Of a stretch of 64,000 nt of DNA, positions 47,484 through 61,988 are shown in pieces. The position numbers and the translations under genes were made by a program. Source of the DNA: Pseudomonas sp. HOU2 (GTDB lineage Bacteria > Pseudomonadota > Gammaproteobacteria > Pseudomonadales > Pseudomonadaceae). The notes under the pieces were generated by a model. It searched no databases. It saw nothing but the letters and a program-made list of their open reading frames with translations, and was not told the DNA's origin. The DNA is taken from the NCBI RefSeq assembly GCF_040729435.1, contig NZ_CP160398.1, forward strand, positions 372,001-436,000. Direction: 5' to 3'. How positions within the stretch are numbered: the first letter of the stretch is position 1; the number at the start of each line of letters is the position of its first letter.

Positions 47484-47613
47484 TAATCTTCACGTTCTCC
47501 CTAATGGCCACTCGTCGGAAACCCTAGCGCACCTGTCAGATCTGACAGGTGCGCAAACTCTCATTTAGTGCGCTCATTACTCCTGAGTATCGCCTTTGCG
47601 CAGGAGCTTATCC

Positions 47614-49347
47614 ATGACCACGTCAACAACGCCCGTCAACAGCATCCTCGACAATCCCCATCAATTTTCCGCACCCTCCTGGGATGAAGTACAAAAAATC
47701 GCCAGAAGCACAACCAGTACGAAGACTCAATATTTTTCCTTTGTAGTGCATGAAGTTTTTCATGGAGTTAACGCTATTTCGATTTCAGGGTTCGAAGTAA
47801 GAGAGATTAACGGAAAGTTTATTGACAAGTCTGCATGGCGCATACATTCGGTATCCAATGAGCTTCAATCACACCCCGCCAGCAACTTGCTGGATGGAAA
47901 TCCAGAAACAGTATGGCATACGGAAGAAATAGCTCCTGCCGGGCACTATGTCGTCATAGACATGGGAAAAATTTATGAAATCGGTTCAATTTGCTATATT
48001 CCTCGACAAGCGCTAAAAAGCAGCGTAAACGGTCGAGTTAAAAAATACTCATTATCAATTTACACTGAAACATCAGAATGGGTATCTGTAAAGTCCGGCA
48101 CATTTAATCCGGGCAGATCGCCCCAAGACATAGTACTAAGCGAAGGTAATGAGCGACGCGACTTCATATTCATATCAAGAAAACACTCACACATCGACGA
48201 CATGTCTGACAAAGGATTTTCAATGGCACGTGCGGACTTCGAGTGCACAGGCTTATATTGTATTTCAGGTCAGCAGTTTTACATTTATCTTGAAAATGAC
48301 GTTCCTGCCGGGGTTACCCTCGAGCTGTTAGTAGGTGCTATGCACTTAGGTGAGAACCCTGCTCCTTCAAGATTCCCAATAAAACAGGGCGAAAACACGA
48401 TAATTCCGGATCGCGACGGATTACTATTTCTTTATGTGATTCATCCAGAAAAAAAATACATTATTCCAGTTTCCTTCAGAAACGTATTAACCGCGCCCTA
48501 CTACGTTTTGGGCAACACAACAAAGGACCAATGGGCGTCGATGCTCAAGAATGCAGCGATGATTACCTCAGCTCAATTATTCAGCGGCAAAGCGATGATC
48601 GCCGTTAGTGTTTCAAAGGCAATGGAATATATGGAGGAAGATATTGACCAACTGCTCAACGAATACAATAGAATCATCGACAAGGCAGATGAAGCTTGCG
48701 GAATAAATGAGTCAAACTATTCCGATGGAGGGATACATTTACCAAGCGACTCTTACTATCAATTCAACCAAAGCAGTTCAGATCGCGTGTATATGGCGGC
48801 TGCAAGTTACAGCCTGCTATTTCATAGAGATGTTGTTCAAGTGCTCTTATCGCCAAAAGTACTGACAGCAGAAGGTGGCTGGGGGGCGTGGCACGAACTG
48901 GGTCATGCTTATCAATTGCCGAAAATGAATGGATATCATACGGTAGAATCTACATGCAATATAATCTCGCTCGCCGTTGAGAAAATGTATGGAATTACAC
49001 CGAGCTGGATTGATCGTTATGATGGCAGGACGCAGGCTAAAGAATGGTTAAAGGGGACGAACAAAAATTTCGAAACAGCTGGAAACATGGTCTCACTGGT
49101 CATGTATAACGAACTGACGGAACTTTTTGGCGCTAATTTTTACCCTTCGGTCTATCAAGAATATAGGCGTTTATTGAAAGACCCATCGTTCATTGAGGAT
49201 ACGGCATTACCTGAATCGCGAAATGACATATTCGCTTTCATGGCATCTAAATGTGCCAAAAAAAACTTGATCAGCCATTTCGATTCCTGGGGCTTCATGT
49301 TGCAGGAAAAAACAAAAGTCAAGATTCGCGCCCTTGGCTATCCGTAA
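47614..49347 (+). CDS. M60/enhancin-like zinc metallopeptidase with discoidin domain
   Basis: A 577-residue protein. Residues about 70-205 form a discoidin (F5/8 type C) fold: LLDGNPETVWHTEE and IDMGKIYEIGSICYIPRQ. The peptidase domain holds HELGHAYQLPK (His427, Glu428, His431), followed by TVESTCNIISL, the third-ligand region of the M60/enhancin gluzincins. Members of this family act on mucin-type glycoproteins; enhancins thin the insect peritrophic matrix. There is no classical signal peptide. The codon use is strikingly AT-rich (many AAA, ATA, TTA), unlike the neighbours, so transfer is likely. AGGAG precedes the ATG. Confidence 0.85.
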   Translation: MTTSTTPVNSILDNPHQFSAPSWDEVQKIARSTTSTKTQYFSFVVHEVFHGVNAISISGFEVREINGKFIDKSAWRIHSVSNELQSHPASNLLDGNPETVWHTEEIAPAGHYVVIDMGKIYEIGSICYIPRQALKSSVNGRVKKYSLSIYTETSEWVSVKSGTFNPGRSPQDIVLSEGNERRDFIFISRKHSHIDDMSDKGFSMARADFECTGLYCISGQQFYIYLENDVPAGVTLELLVGAMHLGENPAPSRFPIKQGENTIIPDRDGLLFLYVIHPEKKYIIPVSFRNVLTAPYYVLGNTTKDQWASMLKNAAMITSAQLFSGKAMIAVSVSKAMEYMEEDIDQLLNEYNRIIDKADEACGINESNYSDGGIHLPSDSYYQFNQSSSDRVYMAAASYSLLFHRDVVQVLLSPKVLTAEGGWGAWHELGHAYQLPKMNGYHTVESTCNIISLAVEKMYGITPSWIDRYDGRTQAKEWLKGTNKNFETAGNMVSLVMYNELTELFGANFYPSVYQEYRRLLKDPSFIEDTALPESRNDIFAFMASKCAKKNLISHFDSWGFMLQEKTKVKIRALGYP

Positions 49348-49369
49348 TTTTTTAATTCGACAAGTTCAG

Positions 49370-49591
49370 TACAGAATCCACGTATTACCGGTCTCAACCG
49401 CAGCGCTGCTGGATGTGATGCCCACTGCCAGTGACTTCGCCAAACTCCTGCCAGCGTCGCAGCGCCGGACGCTGTCGGGGCTTGCGCAACTGATCATGCC
49501 TGGGGAGTTGGCGGTGAGTCGGGTGCTGCCGAGGGTATTTAGCGAAACGTCGCCCCGCCCTGATCGGCTGCGCAGCAGTCTTAAATACTGA
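49370..49591 (+). pseudogene. DUF6124 remnant
   Basis: A short frame just behind the M60 gene carries TASDFAKLLPASQRRTLSGL, then AQLIMPGELAVSRVL, clearly like the C-terminal half of the DUF6124 proteins encoded nearby on the other strand (compare GIAQVVMLGELAVNQALD). The N-terminal half is missing and no proper start exists. The reading runs on from within the M60 gene end. It is best seen as a truncated copy, perhaps cut when the M60 segment arrived. Confidence 0.55.
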
Positions 49592-49708
49592 ATACGCGAT
49601 AATTCCGAACATTCGCGGTGGCTGGTTTTGGGGCTGCTGCGCAGCCCATCGCGGATAAATCCCCTCACCACACATACGCAGGAATAAGGGGACAGACTTA
49701 TTTAATGA

Positions 49709-49805
49709 CAATCGCCAGCAGGCTCACAACTACAAGAGATCTTTGCCGAGCGCATAACCTGTGTGCCACCGCAGAACCTATGCAGGAGCGAGCCTGCTCG
49801 CGATG
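49709..49805. repeat. Degenerate REPIN
   Basis: A decayed REP (ATCGCCAGCAGGCTCACAAC, 49709 onward) and an inverted better copy (TGCAGGAGCGAGCCTGCTCG, 49781-49805) of the class at 41164. Otherwise the 49592-49824 gap shows nothing. Confidence 0.6.
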
Positions 49806-49824
49806 AGGCCAGAACTATCAGCGC

Positions 49825-50103
49825 CTATTCCCTGGGCACAACATTATCCAGCGCCTGATTCACCGCCAACTCTCCCAGCATCACCACCTGCGCGATACCC
49901 AACACCGTATTGCGACTCGGCCCCTCCAGCGTCCCGGCGAAATCGCCGAGCATTACCGTGGCCGAGGCCAGGGATTCGCAGGCGTTGGCCAGCAGGGATT
50001 CGGTGTCGGTTTGCGGGTTGACCAGGAACATGCTGCTGGGGGTGTAGGGGGTTGCCATGATTTGCGGGTCTGTGACCGGCGGATTGGGTGGGGTTTCGGG
50101 CAT
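49825..50103 (-). CDS. DUF6124 family protein
   Basis: A 92-residue protein of the small DUF6124 family common in Pseudomonas. It has the short proline-rich start PETPPNPPVTD, then TDTESLLANACESLASATVM and the conserved C-terminal part GIAQVVMLGELAVNQALDNV. No membrane or signal segment is present; it is probably helical. The ATG at 50101-50103 has GGAG upstream. It lies directly before a REPIN and the next DUF6124 gene, so the two are probably duplicates. Function unknown. Confidence 0.75.
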   Translation of the reverse strand: MPETPPNPPVTDPQIMATPYTPSSMFLVNPQTDTESLLANACESLASATVMLGDFAGTLEGPSRNTVLGIAQVVMLGELAVNQALDNVVPRE

Positions 50104-50145
50104 CGGCTGGAACTCCGATCGAGGCACTTTGAAAGGATTACTCAC

Positions 50146-50248
50146 TGTAGGAGCTGCCGCAGGCTGCGATCTTTTGATCTTGATCTTGATCTTGATCTTG
50201 ATCTTGAAAAACAAGATCAAAAGATCGCAGCCTGCGGCAGCTCCTACA
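50146..50248. repeat. REPIN with expanded TTGATC hexamer core
   Basis: The same class as 31899-31983 but with the core enlarged: five tandem TTGATC units (50174-50203) in the left half, absent from the right. It forms a long stem between the two DUF6124 genes and may serve as a terminator. Confidence 0.88.
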
Positions 50249-50262
50249 CGGGAACCGAGCAG

Positions 50263-50634
50263 TTAGTTCGGGACGCGGCGGCCGTCCAGTACCCGGTTGA
50301 CCATCAGTTCACTGAGCATGATCACCTGATGCAGCATCAGCATCGCTCGGCGCTGTGAGTGCTCGACGGTGTCGCCGATATCGCGGGCCATGTCACTGGC
50401 GGCGGCCAGCGATTCGCAGGCTTCGACGAGCAACGTTTCTTCGTCCACGGTGGGGTCGATGAGGAAGATTCTGTTCGACTTGCATGACGAGGCTGTAGGG
50501 ATCGAGATCTTCAGTGCGCTAGGGTTGAGGTAGAAGTTGATGGCGCGGTCGGTTGCCGCTTTTATCTTCTGCGGGTCAAGGGCTGGGTCGTACGGGATCG
50601 AGGTGTCTGGGGGGTTGGGTGTGGCTTTGAACAT
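50263..50634 (-). CDS. DUF6124 family protein (longer paralogue)
   Basis: A 123-residue DUF6124 protein. It begins MFKATPNPPDTS, the usual family start, then has a family motif EETLLVEACESLAAASDMAR and the end RRAMLMLHQVIMLSELMVNR. It is the longer copy next to the 92-residue one on the same strand, 159 nt apart. The ATG has GGAG 8 nt before. The in-frame sequence upstream is not coding but part of a structured leader (see 50635-50880). Function unknown. Confidence 0.75.
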   Translation of the reverse strand: MFKATPNPPDTSIPYDPALDPQKIKAATDRAINFYLNPSALKISIPTASSCKSNRIFLIDPTVDEETLLVEACESLAAASDMARDIGDTVEHSQRRAMLMLHQVIMLSELMVNRVLDGRRVPN

Positions 50635-50880
50635 GGATGAAACTCCGTATCGAGAAATAGGAGCCATCACCCTCGCTACCAAACGATGGGTGGCGGCCAT
50701 GCGCGGGTTGGTAGACCGGTCGATACGGAACCCGGCGCTCACGAATGAGCCCCACGCATGTCCACCATATAAAACTGAGCCGCAAAAAAGAGGCTGCATA
50801 AGGTGACGCCATACGACCGTACCGAAATGGGCTACCAAACCCGATCACTGTTTTCCAGTGACAGGGAAACGATAAGCCCA
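50635..50880 (-). ncRNA. Structured leader upstream of the DUF6124 gene (candidate cis-RNA)
   Basis: Two nested inverted repeats frame the leader just before the DUF6124 gene. The outer pair is CCGTATCG (50645-50652) with CGATACGG (50721-50728), and the inner pair CTACCAA (50676-50682) with TTGGTAG (50708-50714). A second hairpin further upstream combines CACTG/CAGTG inside GGGCT/AGCCC (50829-50879). The layout suggests a folded 5' untranslated RNA rather than coding DNA. Whether it is a riboswitch, an attenuator or a small RNA is not known. Confidence 0.45.
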
Positions 50881-51037
50881 TCGCATAGCCGTGTAAGCCG
50901 GCGGATTCTGGCGTACGCGTAGGTAACGGCGCAAGGCGTTGTAGCCGTTATGGCGTAACGGTTCGTGTACTTTAAACGTGGTTGCCGGGTTATGTTTATT
51001 TGCGGCGTTTGCGCTGTTGTTTTGATTTTGTCTGGCA

Positions 51038-51214
51038 GGCCGCTTTCGCGAGCAAGCTCGCTTCCACAGTTGGAATGCTTGCATTCAGTTGGGGATTGGT
51101 CGGCGGGTAGGCCGTCATCGCTGGCAAGCCAGCTCCCACAATTTGACCGAATGCATTCAGTCAGAGATTGGTCGATCGGGAGGCCGCTTTCGCGAGCAAG
51201 CCCACTCCCACAGG
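51038..51214. repeat. Tandem 72-nt repeat units carrying REP cores
   Basis: Units start at 51038, 51110 and 51182 (the last partial), each beginning GGCCG and holding one REP-like core in the same orientation, such as GGCCGCTTTCGCGAGCAAGC. The first two units are 72 nt each. The rest of the 50881-51323 gap shows no clear gene. Confidence 0.75.
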
Positions 51215-51323
51215 TTTCCTGGCGGCTCTGCTGATTTGTATTACGGCCTGATGCATCTGGAAGGAACTGCCCGCGCACAGACCAGTCGCATGAACAGGAA
51301 GCCGTTTTTTCAGAGGAGTGAAC

Positions 51324-52106
51324 GTGTCCAGCGATCCCAAGCGTCACGCCGTCGACGCACCCGTCATCCATCGCCTGCGTGTGCTGACGGTCAACACTCA
51401 CAAGGGCTTCACCGCCCTCAACCGGCGCTTCATCCTGCCGGAACTGCGTGAAGCGGTGCGCAGCACCTCGGCTGATCTGGTGTTTCTGCAGGAGGTGGTG
51501 GGCGAACACGAGCGCCATTCCAATCGCTACCACGAGTGGCCGCAAACCTCGCAATACGAATTTCTCGCCGACAGCATGTGGAGCGATTTCGCCTATGGGC
51601 GCAATGCGGTCTATCCCGATGGCCACCACGGCAATGCATTGCTGTCGAAATACCCGATCCGCGAATACCGCAACCTCGACGTGTCGATCACCGGCCCCGA
51701 GCGCAGAGGCCTGCTGCACTGCGTGCTGGACGTACCGGGCCACGCCGAGGTGCACGCAATCTGCGTGCATTTGAGTCTGCTGGAAAGCCACCGCCAATTG
51801 CAGTTGCAGTTGCTTTGCCAGTTGCTCGAATCATTGCCCGACGATGCACCGGTGATCATCGCCGGCGACTTCAATGACTGGCAGCTGCAGGGCAATGCCG
51901 CCCTCGCCCGTCGCGATTACCTGCACGAAGCCTTCGAACGCCACCACGGCCGCCCCGCCAAGACCTATCCGGCGCGTTTTCCGTTGCTGCGCCTGGACCG
52001 TATTTACCTGCGCAATGCCAGCAGCCATGACCCGCAGATACTTGGCAACAAGCCGTGGACGCACTTGTCGGATCACTTGCCGCTGGCGGTTGAGGTGCAT
52101 CTTTAA
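51324..52106 (+). CDS. Endonuclease/exonuclease/phosphatase (EEP) family protein, YbhP-like
   Basis: A 260-residue member of the EEP superfamily, metal-dependent phosphoesterases. Visible motifs are [14 protein letters not shown] (start of the fold), [11 protein letters not shown] (catalytic Glu), [10 protein letters not shown] (catalytic Asp/Asn pair) and [13 protein letters not shown] (catalytic Asp/His). In E. coli the relative YbhP lies in an operon with cardiolipin synthase ClsB; no cls gene adjoins it here. The start is the GTG at 51324, 5 nt after GAGGAG; the GTG at 51318 overlaps that site. The substrate is unknown. Confidence 0.8.
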   Translation: MSSDPKRHAVDAPVIHRLRVLTVNTHKGFTALNRRFILPELREAVRSTSADLVFLQEVVGEHERHSNRYHEWPQTSQYEFLADSMWSDFAYGRNAVYPDGHHGNALLSKYPIREYRNLDVSITGPERRGLLHCVLDVPGHAEVHAICVHLSLLESHRQLQLQLLCQLLESLPDDAPVIIAGDFNDWQLQGNAALARRDYLHEAFERHHGRPAKTYPARFPLLRLDRIYLRNASSHDPQILGNKPWTHLSDHLPLAVEVHL

Positions 52107-52300
52107 GCGCAGTTCGGACATGACCGTTGGTCAGTGGCGCTTGATCGGGTAGCAAATTCTTCTACACCTAGGAAAGCTCAAGGAGTAGCGCATTCAATTC
52201 GTTAGGGCAGGGATCTCACGTGGAGCCTCAGTTATACAGGGAGGCCGGATCAAGGCTCGCTCAAGGATGAATTTCCCGAATTCAGCCGAAGGGAATTGCC

Positions 52301-54853
52301 ATGACGCGCTACTCCAGATACCTGCGAGCCCTGCCGCAGACATTGTTCCTGCCTGCCTCACTACTGCTCGCCAGTTCACCCGCCTCTGCCGCCTGTTCAC
52401 TGATCCCGGGCCCCGGCAACGACGCGTTCACCTGTGACAGTGGCACCAGTGGTCCACTGACCGACCTTGCGGGCAACAACAGCCTGGCCTTCCCCGCCAA
52501 CGGCAGCGGCCAGATCAATGGCAGCGTGACCTTCGGCGCCGGCGCTGACCGGGTGAACATGCAATCGGGCGTGATTACCGGCGCGGTCAGCCAGGGCGCC
52601 GGCATCGACGATTTCGTCATGAGCGCAGGCTCGATCGGCTCACTGGCGCAGGGTGATGGCCGCGATACCTTCCTGATGACCGGCGGCACCATCGTCGGCG
52701 CCTTTGAAGACGGCGATGTCGCGCGCATGACCGGCGGCACCATCGGCCGGGTCGACATGAAGCTCGACAACAATATTTTCGACCTGTCCGGCGGGCAGAT
52801 CCTCGGCAACCTGGTCACCGGTTTCGGCACCGATACCATTATCGTTTCCGGCGGGCGCATCGGCGGTAACATCAGTGTCAGCGGCGGCAACGACAACATC
52901 ACCGTAACCGGCGGCGAGATCTTCGGCGAGATCCGCGCCAGTGTCGGCAACGACACGCTGCTGTGGGACGGCGGCGGCATCATCCGTTCGGCGATCCTGA
53001 TGGGCGACGGCAACGACAGCGCAACGCTGCGTAACCTCGATGACAGCGTGCTGGCACTGACCCCCAACGTGGATGGCGGCGCGGGCAACGACGTCCTGAC
53101 GTTCGACAACACCCGCACCGCGCTGCCAGCGCGATTCAGCAATTGGGAAACGGTGAACCTCAACAACGCCTCGCAACTGGACCTGGGGTCGAGCAGCCTG
53201 GTGCTTGGCGATGCCGTCAGCGGCAGCGGCGTGCTCAATGTCGATGCCAGCAGCAGCGTGTTCTCCACTCAAGGCGCGGTGTCACCCGCCGTGGCCGGAC
53301 AGGCCGTGACCGTCAACAACGCCGGGGTCATCGACCTGACTCGCAACAACAGTCGTACCGATGACAGCCTGACCATCAACGGCAACTACATCGGCAACGG
53401 CGGCCAGTTGTTGCTGCAAAGCGAGCTCGGTGCCGATGGCGCGCCCAGCGACAAACTGGTGGTCAACAACGGCAGCCTCAGCGGTGCCACGGTCATCAGC
53501 GTGACCAACATCGGCGGGATCGGTGGCCTGACCCAGGAAAACGGCATTCAGGTGGTGCAGGCCCAAGGCTCCACCGTCAGTACCAACAATGCCTTCAGCT
53601 TCAGCGGTCCGGTGTCGGTCGGCGCTTACGATTACTACCTGTTCAAGGGCGGCGTCACCGCCGGCAGCGAAAACAGCTGGTACCTGCGCTCCGCCGTCGT
53701 CGCACCGCAGGTAGCCAGCGTGCCCAACCCCGATCCGAGTCAGCCGCCGATTCTGGTACCGGTGGTGGCGACTCCGGTTGTCGCGCAGATCACTCCTGTA
53801 GCACCCGCCCCCGGCGAACCCGCGCCGCCCATCGCCAGCCCTGAGCTGCCCGTACTCCCCGTGCTGCCCGCCGCCGTGGCGGGCGCTGCGCCGATCCCGA
53901 TCTATCGTCCGGAAGTGCCCAACTGGTCAGTGCTGCCGCCTGCCGCCGCGCAATTGACTCTCAGCGCACTCGGCACGTTTCACGATCGTCAGGGCGATCA
54001 ACGCCTGCTCAGCGAAACCGGTGCCTTCGGGGCCGGTTGGGGCCGGGTCTACGGCAAGAACATCGACCAGAGCTGGGCCGGCACCGTCACCCCACGCCTG
54101 AACGGTTCACTCAATGGCTTTCAAGTCGGCAATGACCTGTACAGCACGCAGACGTCGGGCGGGCAAACGCAACGCATTGGCCTGTTCGTTGGCCATAGCC
54201 GGATTCAGGGCGATGTTGACGGTTTCAACGAAGGCTTCGAGAACAACAGCGCGGGCAAGATCAAACTCGAGGGTGACAGTTACGGCCTGTACTGGACGCT
54301 GACCGATCCCTACGGCTGGTACCTCGATACCGTGGTGATGGGCACGCGTTTCGACGGCGACAACCGTTCCGACCGTGGACTGAAACTGGACAATCGCGGG
54401 CATGCCCTGACGCTCTCGGCCGAGGCAGGCTACCCGTTCGCTCTCGACGACACCTGGGTGGTCGAGCCGCAAGTGCAGGTGATCCACCAGAAAATCTCCC
54501 TCGACAGCCAGGACGACGGCATCTCGCGGGTGTCATTCGATTCCGACGCTGCCTGGACCGGTCGCCTCGGCGCCCGGCTCAAGGGCCGTTATCAGGTCAA
54601 CGGCTTGCCGCTGGAGCCATACCTGCGGGCCAACCTCTGGCACACCTTTTCCGGCACCGATTCGGTGACCTTCGATGGCACCGATACCATCGACAGCCAG
54701 CAGAAATCCTCCTCCGCAGACGTTGGCCTCGGCTTCGTACTGACGCTTGACCGTGCAGTGAGTGTTTACGCCAGCACCGATTACAGCCGCAATATTGACA
54801 GCAATGACCTGCGTGGGCTGGCGGGAAATCTTGGGGTTCGCATCAGTTGGTGA
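52301..54853 (+). CDS. Autotransporter with GG-repeat passenger
   Basis: An 850-residue type Va autotransporter. Residues 1-31 are a signal peptide (ending SSPASA). The passenger to about residue 450 is made of repeated turns such as GAGIDDFVMSAGSIG and MTGGTIVGAFEDGD, a beta-helix-like pattern with TGGxI units. A proline-rich linker (about 470-545) precedes the barrel domain (from about residue 575), which ends in VRISW with a C-terminal aromatic residue as needed for BAM recognition. The passenger may act in adhesion. The next gene encodes a related barrel without a passenger. Confidence 0.83.
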   Translation: MTRYSRYLRALPQTLFLPASLLLASSPASAACSLIPGPGNDAFTCDSGTSGPLTDLAGNNSLAFPANGSGQINGSVTFGAGADRVNMQSGVITGAVSQGAGIDDFVMSAGSIGSLAQGDGRDTFLMTGGTIVGAFEDGDVARMTGGTIGRVDMKLDNNIFDLSGGQILGNLVTGFGTDTIIVSGGRIGGNISVSGGNDNITVTGGEIFGEIRASVGNDTLLWDGGGIIRSAILMGDGNDSATLRNLDDSVLALTPNVDGGAGNDVLTFDNTRTALPARFSNWETVNLNNASQLDLGSSSLVLGDAVSGSGVLNVDASSSVFSTQGAVSPAVAGQAVTVNNAGVIDLTRNNSRTDDSLTINGNYIGNGGQLLLQSELGADGAPSDKLVVNNGSLSGATVISVTNIGGIGGLTQENGIQVVQAQGSTVSTNNAFSFSGPVSVGAYDYYLFKGGVTAGSENSWYLRSAVVAPQVASVPNPDPSQPPILVPVVATPVVAQITPVAPAPGEPAPPIASPELPVLPVLPAAVAGAAPIPIYRPEVPNWSVLPPAAAQLTLSALGTFHDRQGDQRLLSETGAFGAGWGRVYGKNIDQSWAGTVTPRLNGSLNGFQVGNDLYSTQTSGGQTQRIGLFVGHSRIQGDVDGFNEGFENNSAGKIKLEGDSYGLYWTLTDPYGWYLDTVVMGTRFDGDNRSDRGLKLDNRGHALTLSAEAGYPFALDDTWVVEPQVQVIHQKISLDSQDDGISRVSFDSDAAWTGRLGARLKGRYQVNGLPLEPYLRANLWHTFSGTDSVTFDGTDTIDSQQKSSSADVGLGFVLTLDRAVSVYASTDYSRNIDSNDLRGLAGNLGVRISW

Positions 54854-55175
54854 ATCGATATCAGGCTGCTTGAACCCTCTACAGCCCGATCTCCGCACTG
54901 TTTTGCCCTGCAAACAACGACTTGGATATGTGCAGAAAAACAAACGCTTGCAGCACCTGATTTAGCTTTACCGCTCATCGTGCAGTTTCTTGACGCATGG
55001 GCATCGCTCTTCTTATCTCTAACTTACTACCCCCGGAATCACTATCCGGGGCGACCCTTACGGCACTCGCGAAATCGAGCGCCGCGGTTCGCCCCGCTCC
55101 ATTCGGTCGCCCCTCGTTCGGGGTAGGAGAGACGCCAGAAAAGAGATCCCGCATGCGCTTGCAAGGTAGACCTCC
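54854..55175 (+). other. Gap before second autotransporter gene; one hairpin
   Basis: This 322-nt stretch shows no gene. A hairpin with arms CCCCGGA and TCCGGGG (55031-55051) lies in it without a T-run, so it is not a typical terminator and may be part of the 5' leader of the gene at 55176. Confidence 0.4.
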
Positions 55176-56246
55176 ATGAAAAGCTCATTCACCCCACAAG
55201 AGATCAAAGTGACGTTTTGCACAGTGTCGAGTTCGATTCTGCTGTGCTCATCCATGGAGGCGCAGGCCGGACCTGCGGCGGATGAAACCACGCCCTGGTA
55301 TCGCCAGGACATGCCCGTTCTGACCCTGCCGGCGACCGTTGTCACCCCCGAGCCACAACGCCTGAGCCCGCGTCCCGATTTGCAAGGCGCCGACCTGATC
55401 ACCGAGGATCTGGCGCCGGCAGCCTGGGACCGGTTGTACGGGCAAAGCGCCCGGCAAGCGCAAACCGACGTGCTTGCGGCAGGTTTGACGACGCCCGGCA
55501 ACGGCGACTTCAAAGGCCCGCCAGTAATGACCATACAAAGCCCCGGCGGACACACCCAGACCATCGGCCTGATCGGCGGGCAAAAGCAGATCATGGCCAA
55601 CAGTGACGGCCTGATCAACAGCCGCGCCCTCACCGACCCGAACGCCGATACACTGAACCTGCAAGGCCACAGCCTCGGCGCGTATTACCGCCTGACTGGC
55701 GCACAGGGCTGGCATGTCGACCTGTCGGCCAGTGGCGGTCGGGTCAGTGGTTTCAGTCGCAATGAACAGGGCGCGCGCCAGGCCACCGAAGGCAGTGCGA
55801 TGACCTTCTCGGTCGAAGGCGGCTACCCCATCGGGCTGAGTGAAAACTGGGTGGTCGAACCCCAGGCGCAATTGATCAACCAGCGCATTACTCTCGACAC
55901 GCCATACGCGAGTTCCGGCAATGCCTCATCAACGGATCTGTCGGCGTGGAGCGGCCGCGTCGGCGCCCGCCTCAAAGGCAGTTACGATGTGAACGGTCTG
56001 CCCGTGGAGCCCTATGTGCGCACCAACCTCTGGCACACGGTTTATTCCGGCAACACGGTGACCCTCGATCAGGTCGACAAGATCAGCAGCAGCCGCAAGT
56101 CATCGACAGTCGAATTAGGGCTGGGATTGGTGGCGCGGGTGACGCCGGCGGTCAGCCTGTATGTCAGCGCCGATTACAGCAGTGACGTGGATGACAATGA
56201 TCTGAACGGGTTGATTGGCAGTCTGGGGGTGCGGATGCGGTGGTGA
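55176..56246 (+). CDS. Passenger-less autotransporter barrel protein
   Basis: A 356-residue protein that matches the barrel half of the upstream autotransporter. The shared pieces include DGLINSRALTDPNADTLNLQ, VEGGYPIGLSENWVVEPQAQ and VNGLPVEPYVRTNLWHT, and it ends in VRMRW. After a weak signal-like N-terminus (ending EAQA) only about 70 residues come before the barrel, so no passenger domain exists. It may be a truncated duplicate, a stand-alone porin-like barrel, or a partner. It starts 322 nt after the first gene, and the long gap argues for its own transcript. Confidence 0.78.
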   Translation: MKSSFTPQEIKVTFCTVSSSILLCSSMEAQAGPAADETTPWYRQDMPVLTLPATVVTPEPQRLSPRPDLQGADLITEDLAPAAWDRLYGQSARQAQTDVLAAGLTTPGNGDFKGPPVMTIQSPGGHTQTIGLIGGQKQIMANSDGLINSRALTDPNADTLNLQGHSLGAYYRLTGAQGWHVDLSASGGRVSGFSRNEQGARQATEGSAMTFSVEGGYPIGLSENWVVEPQAQLINQRITLDTPYASSGNASSTDLSAWSGRVGARLKGSYDVNGLPVEPYVRTNLWHTVYSGNTVTLDQVDKISSSRKSSTVELGLGLVARVTPAVSLYVSADYSSDVDDNDLNGLIGSLGVRMRW

Positions 56247-56281
56247 TTTTCGGCTCGAGGGGCGATGGCGTTTGAACTGAC

Positions 56282-56352
56282 GCCATCGCGAGCAGGCTCA
56301 CTCCTACAGGGAGACGCATTCCAAATGTAGGAGTGAGCCTGCTCGCGATGGC
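56282..56352. repeat. REPIN (TGTAGGAGTGAGCCTGCTCGC type)
   Basis: Perfect 27-nt inverted arms (56282-56308 and 56326-56352) of the same class as 41164-41266. It separates the convergent autotransporter and glgB genes. Confidence 0.9.
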
Positions 56353-56369
56353 AGCAACGCGGTCGCGGA

Positions 56370-58601
<2,232 letters not shown>

Positions 58602-58603
58602 GA

Positions 58604-61945
<3,342 letters not shown>

Positions 61946-61988
61946 GTGAAACTCCTGTTCAATTCTGGAAAGCCACACGGCTAATACC

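Noticed and set aside
50174..50203. Short tandem repeat that might be taken for a CRISPR
   Set aside because: The units are 6 nt without unique spacers, inside an inverted REP pair. No cas genes are present.
55031..55051. Hairpin read as a terminator of the first autotransporter gene
   Set aside because: There is no T-run after the stem and it lies about 180 nt beyond the stop codon.
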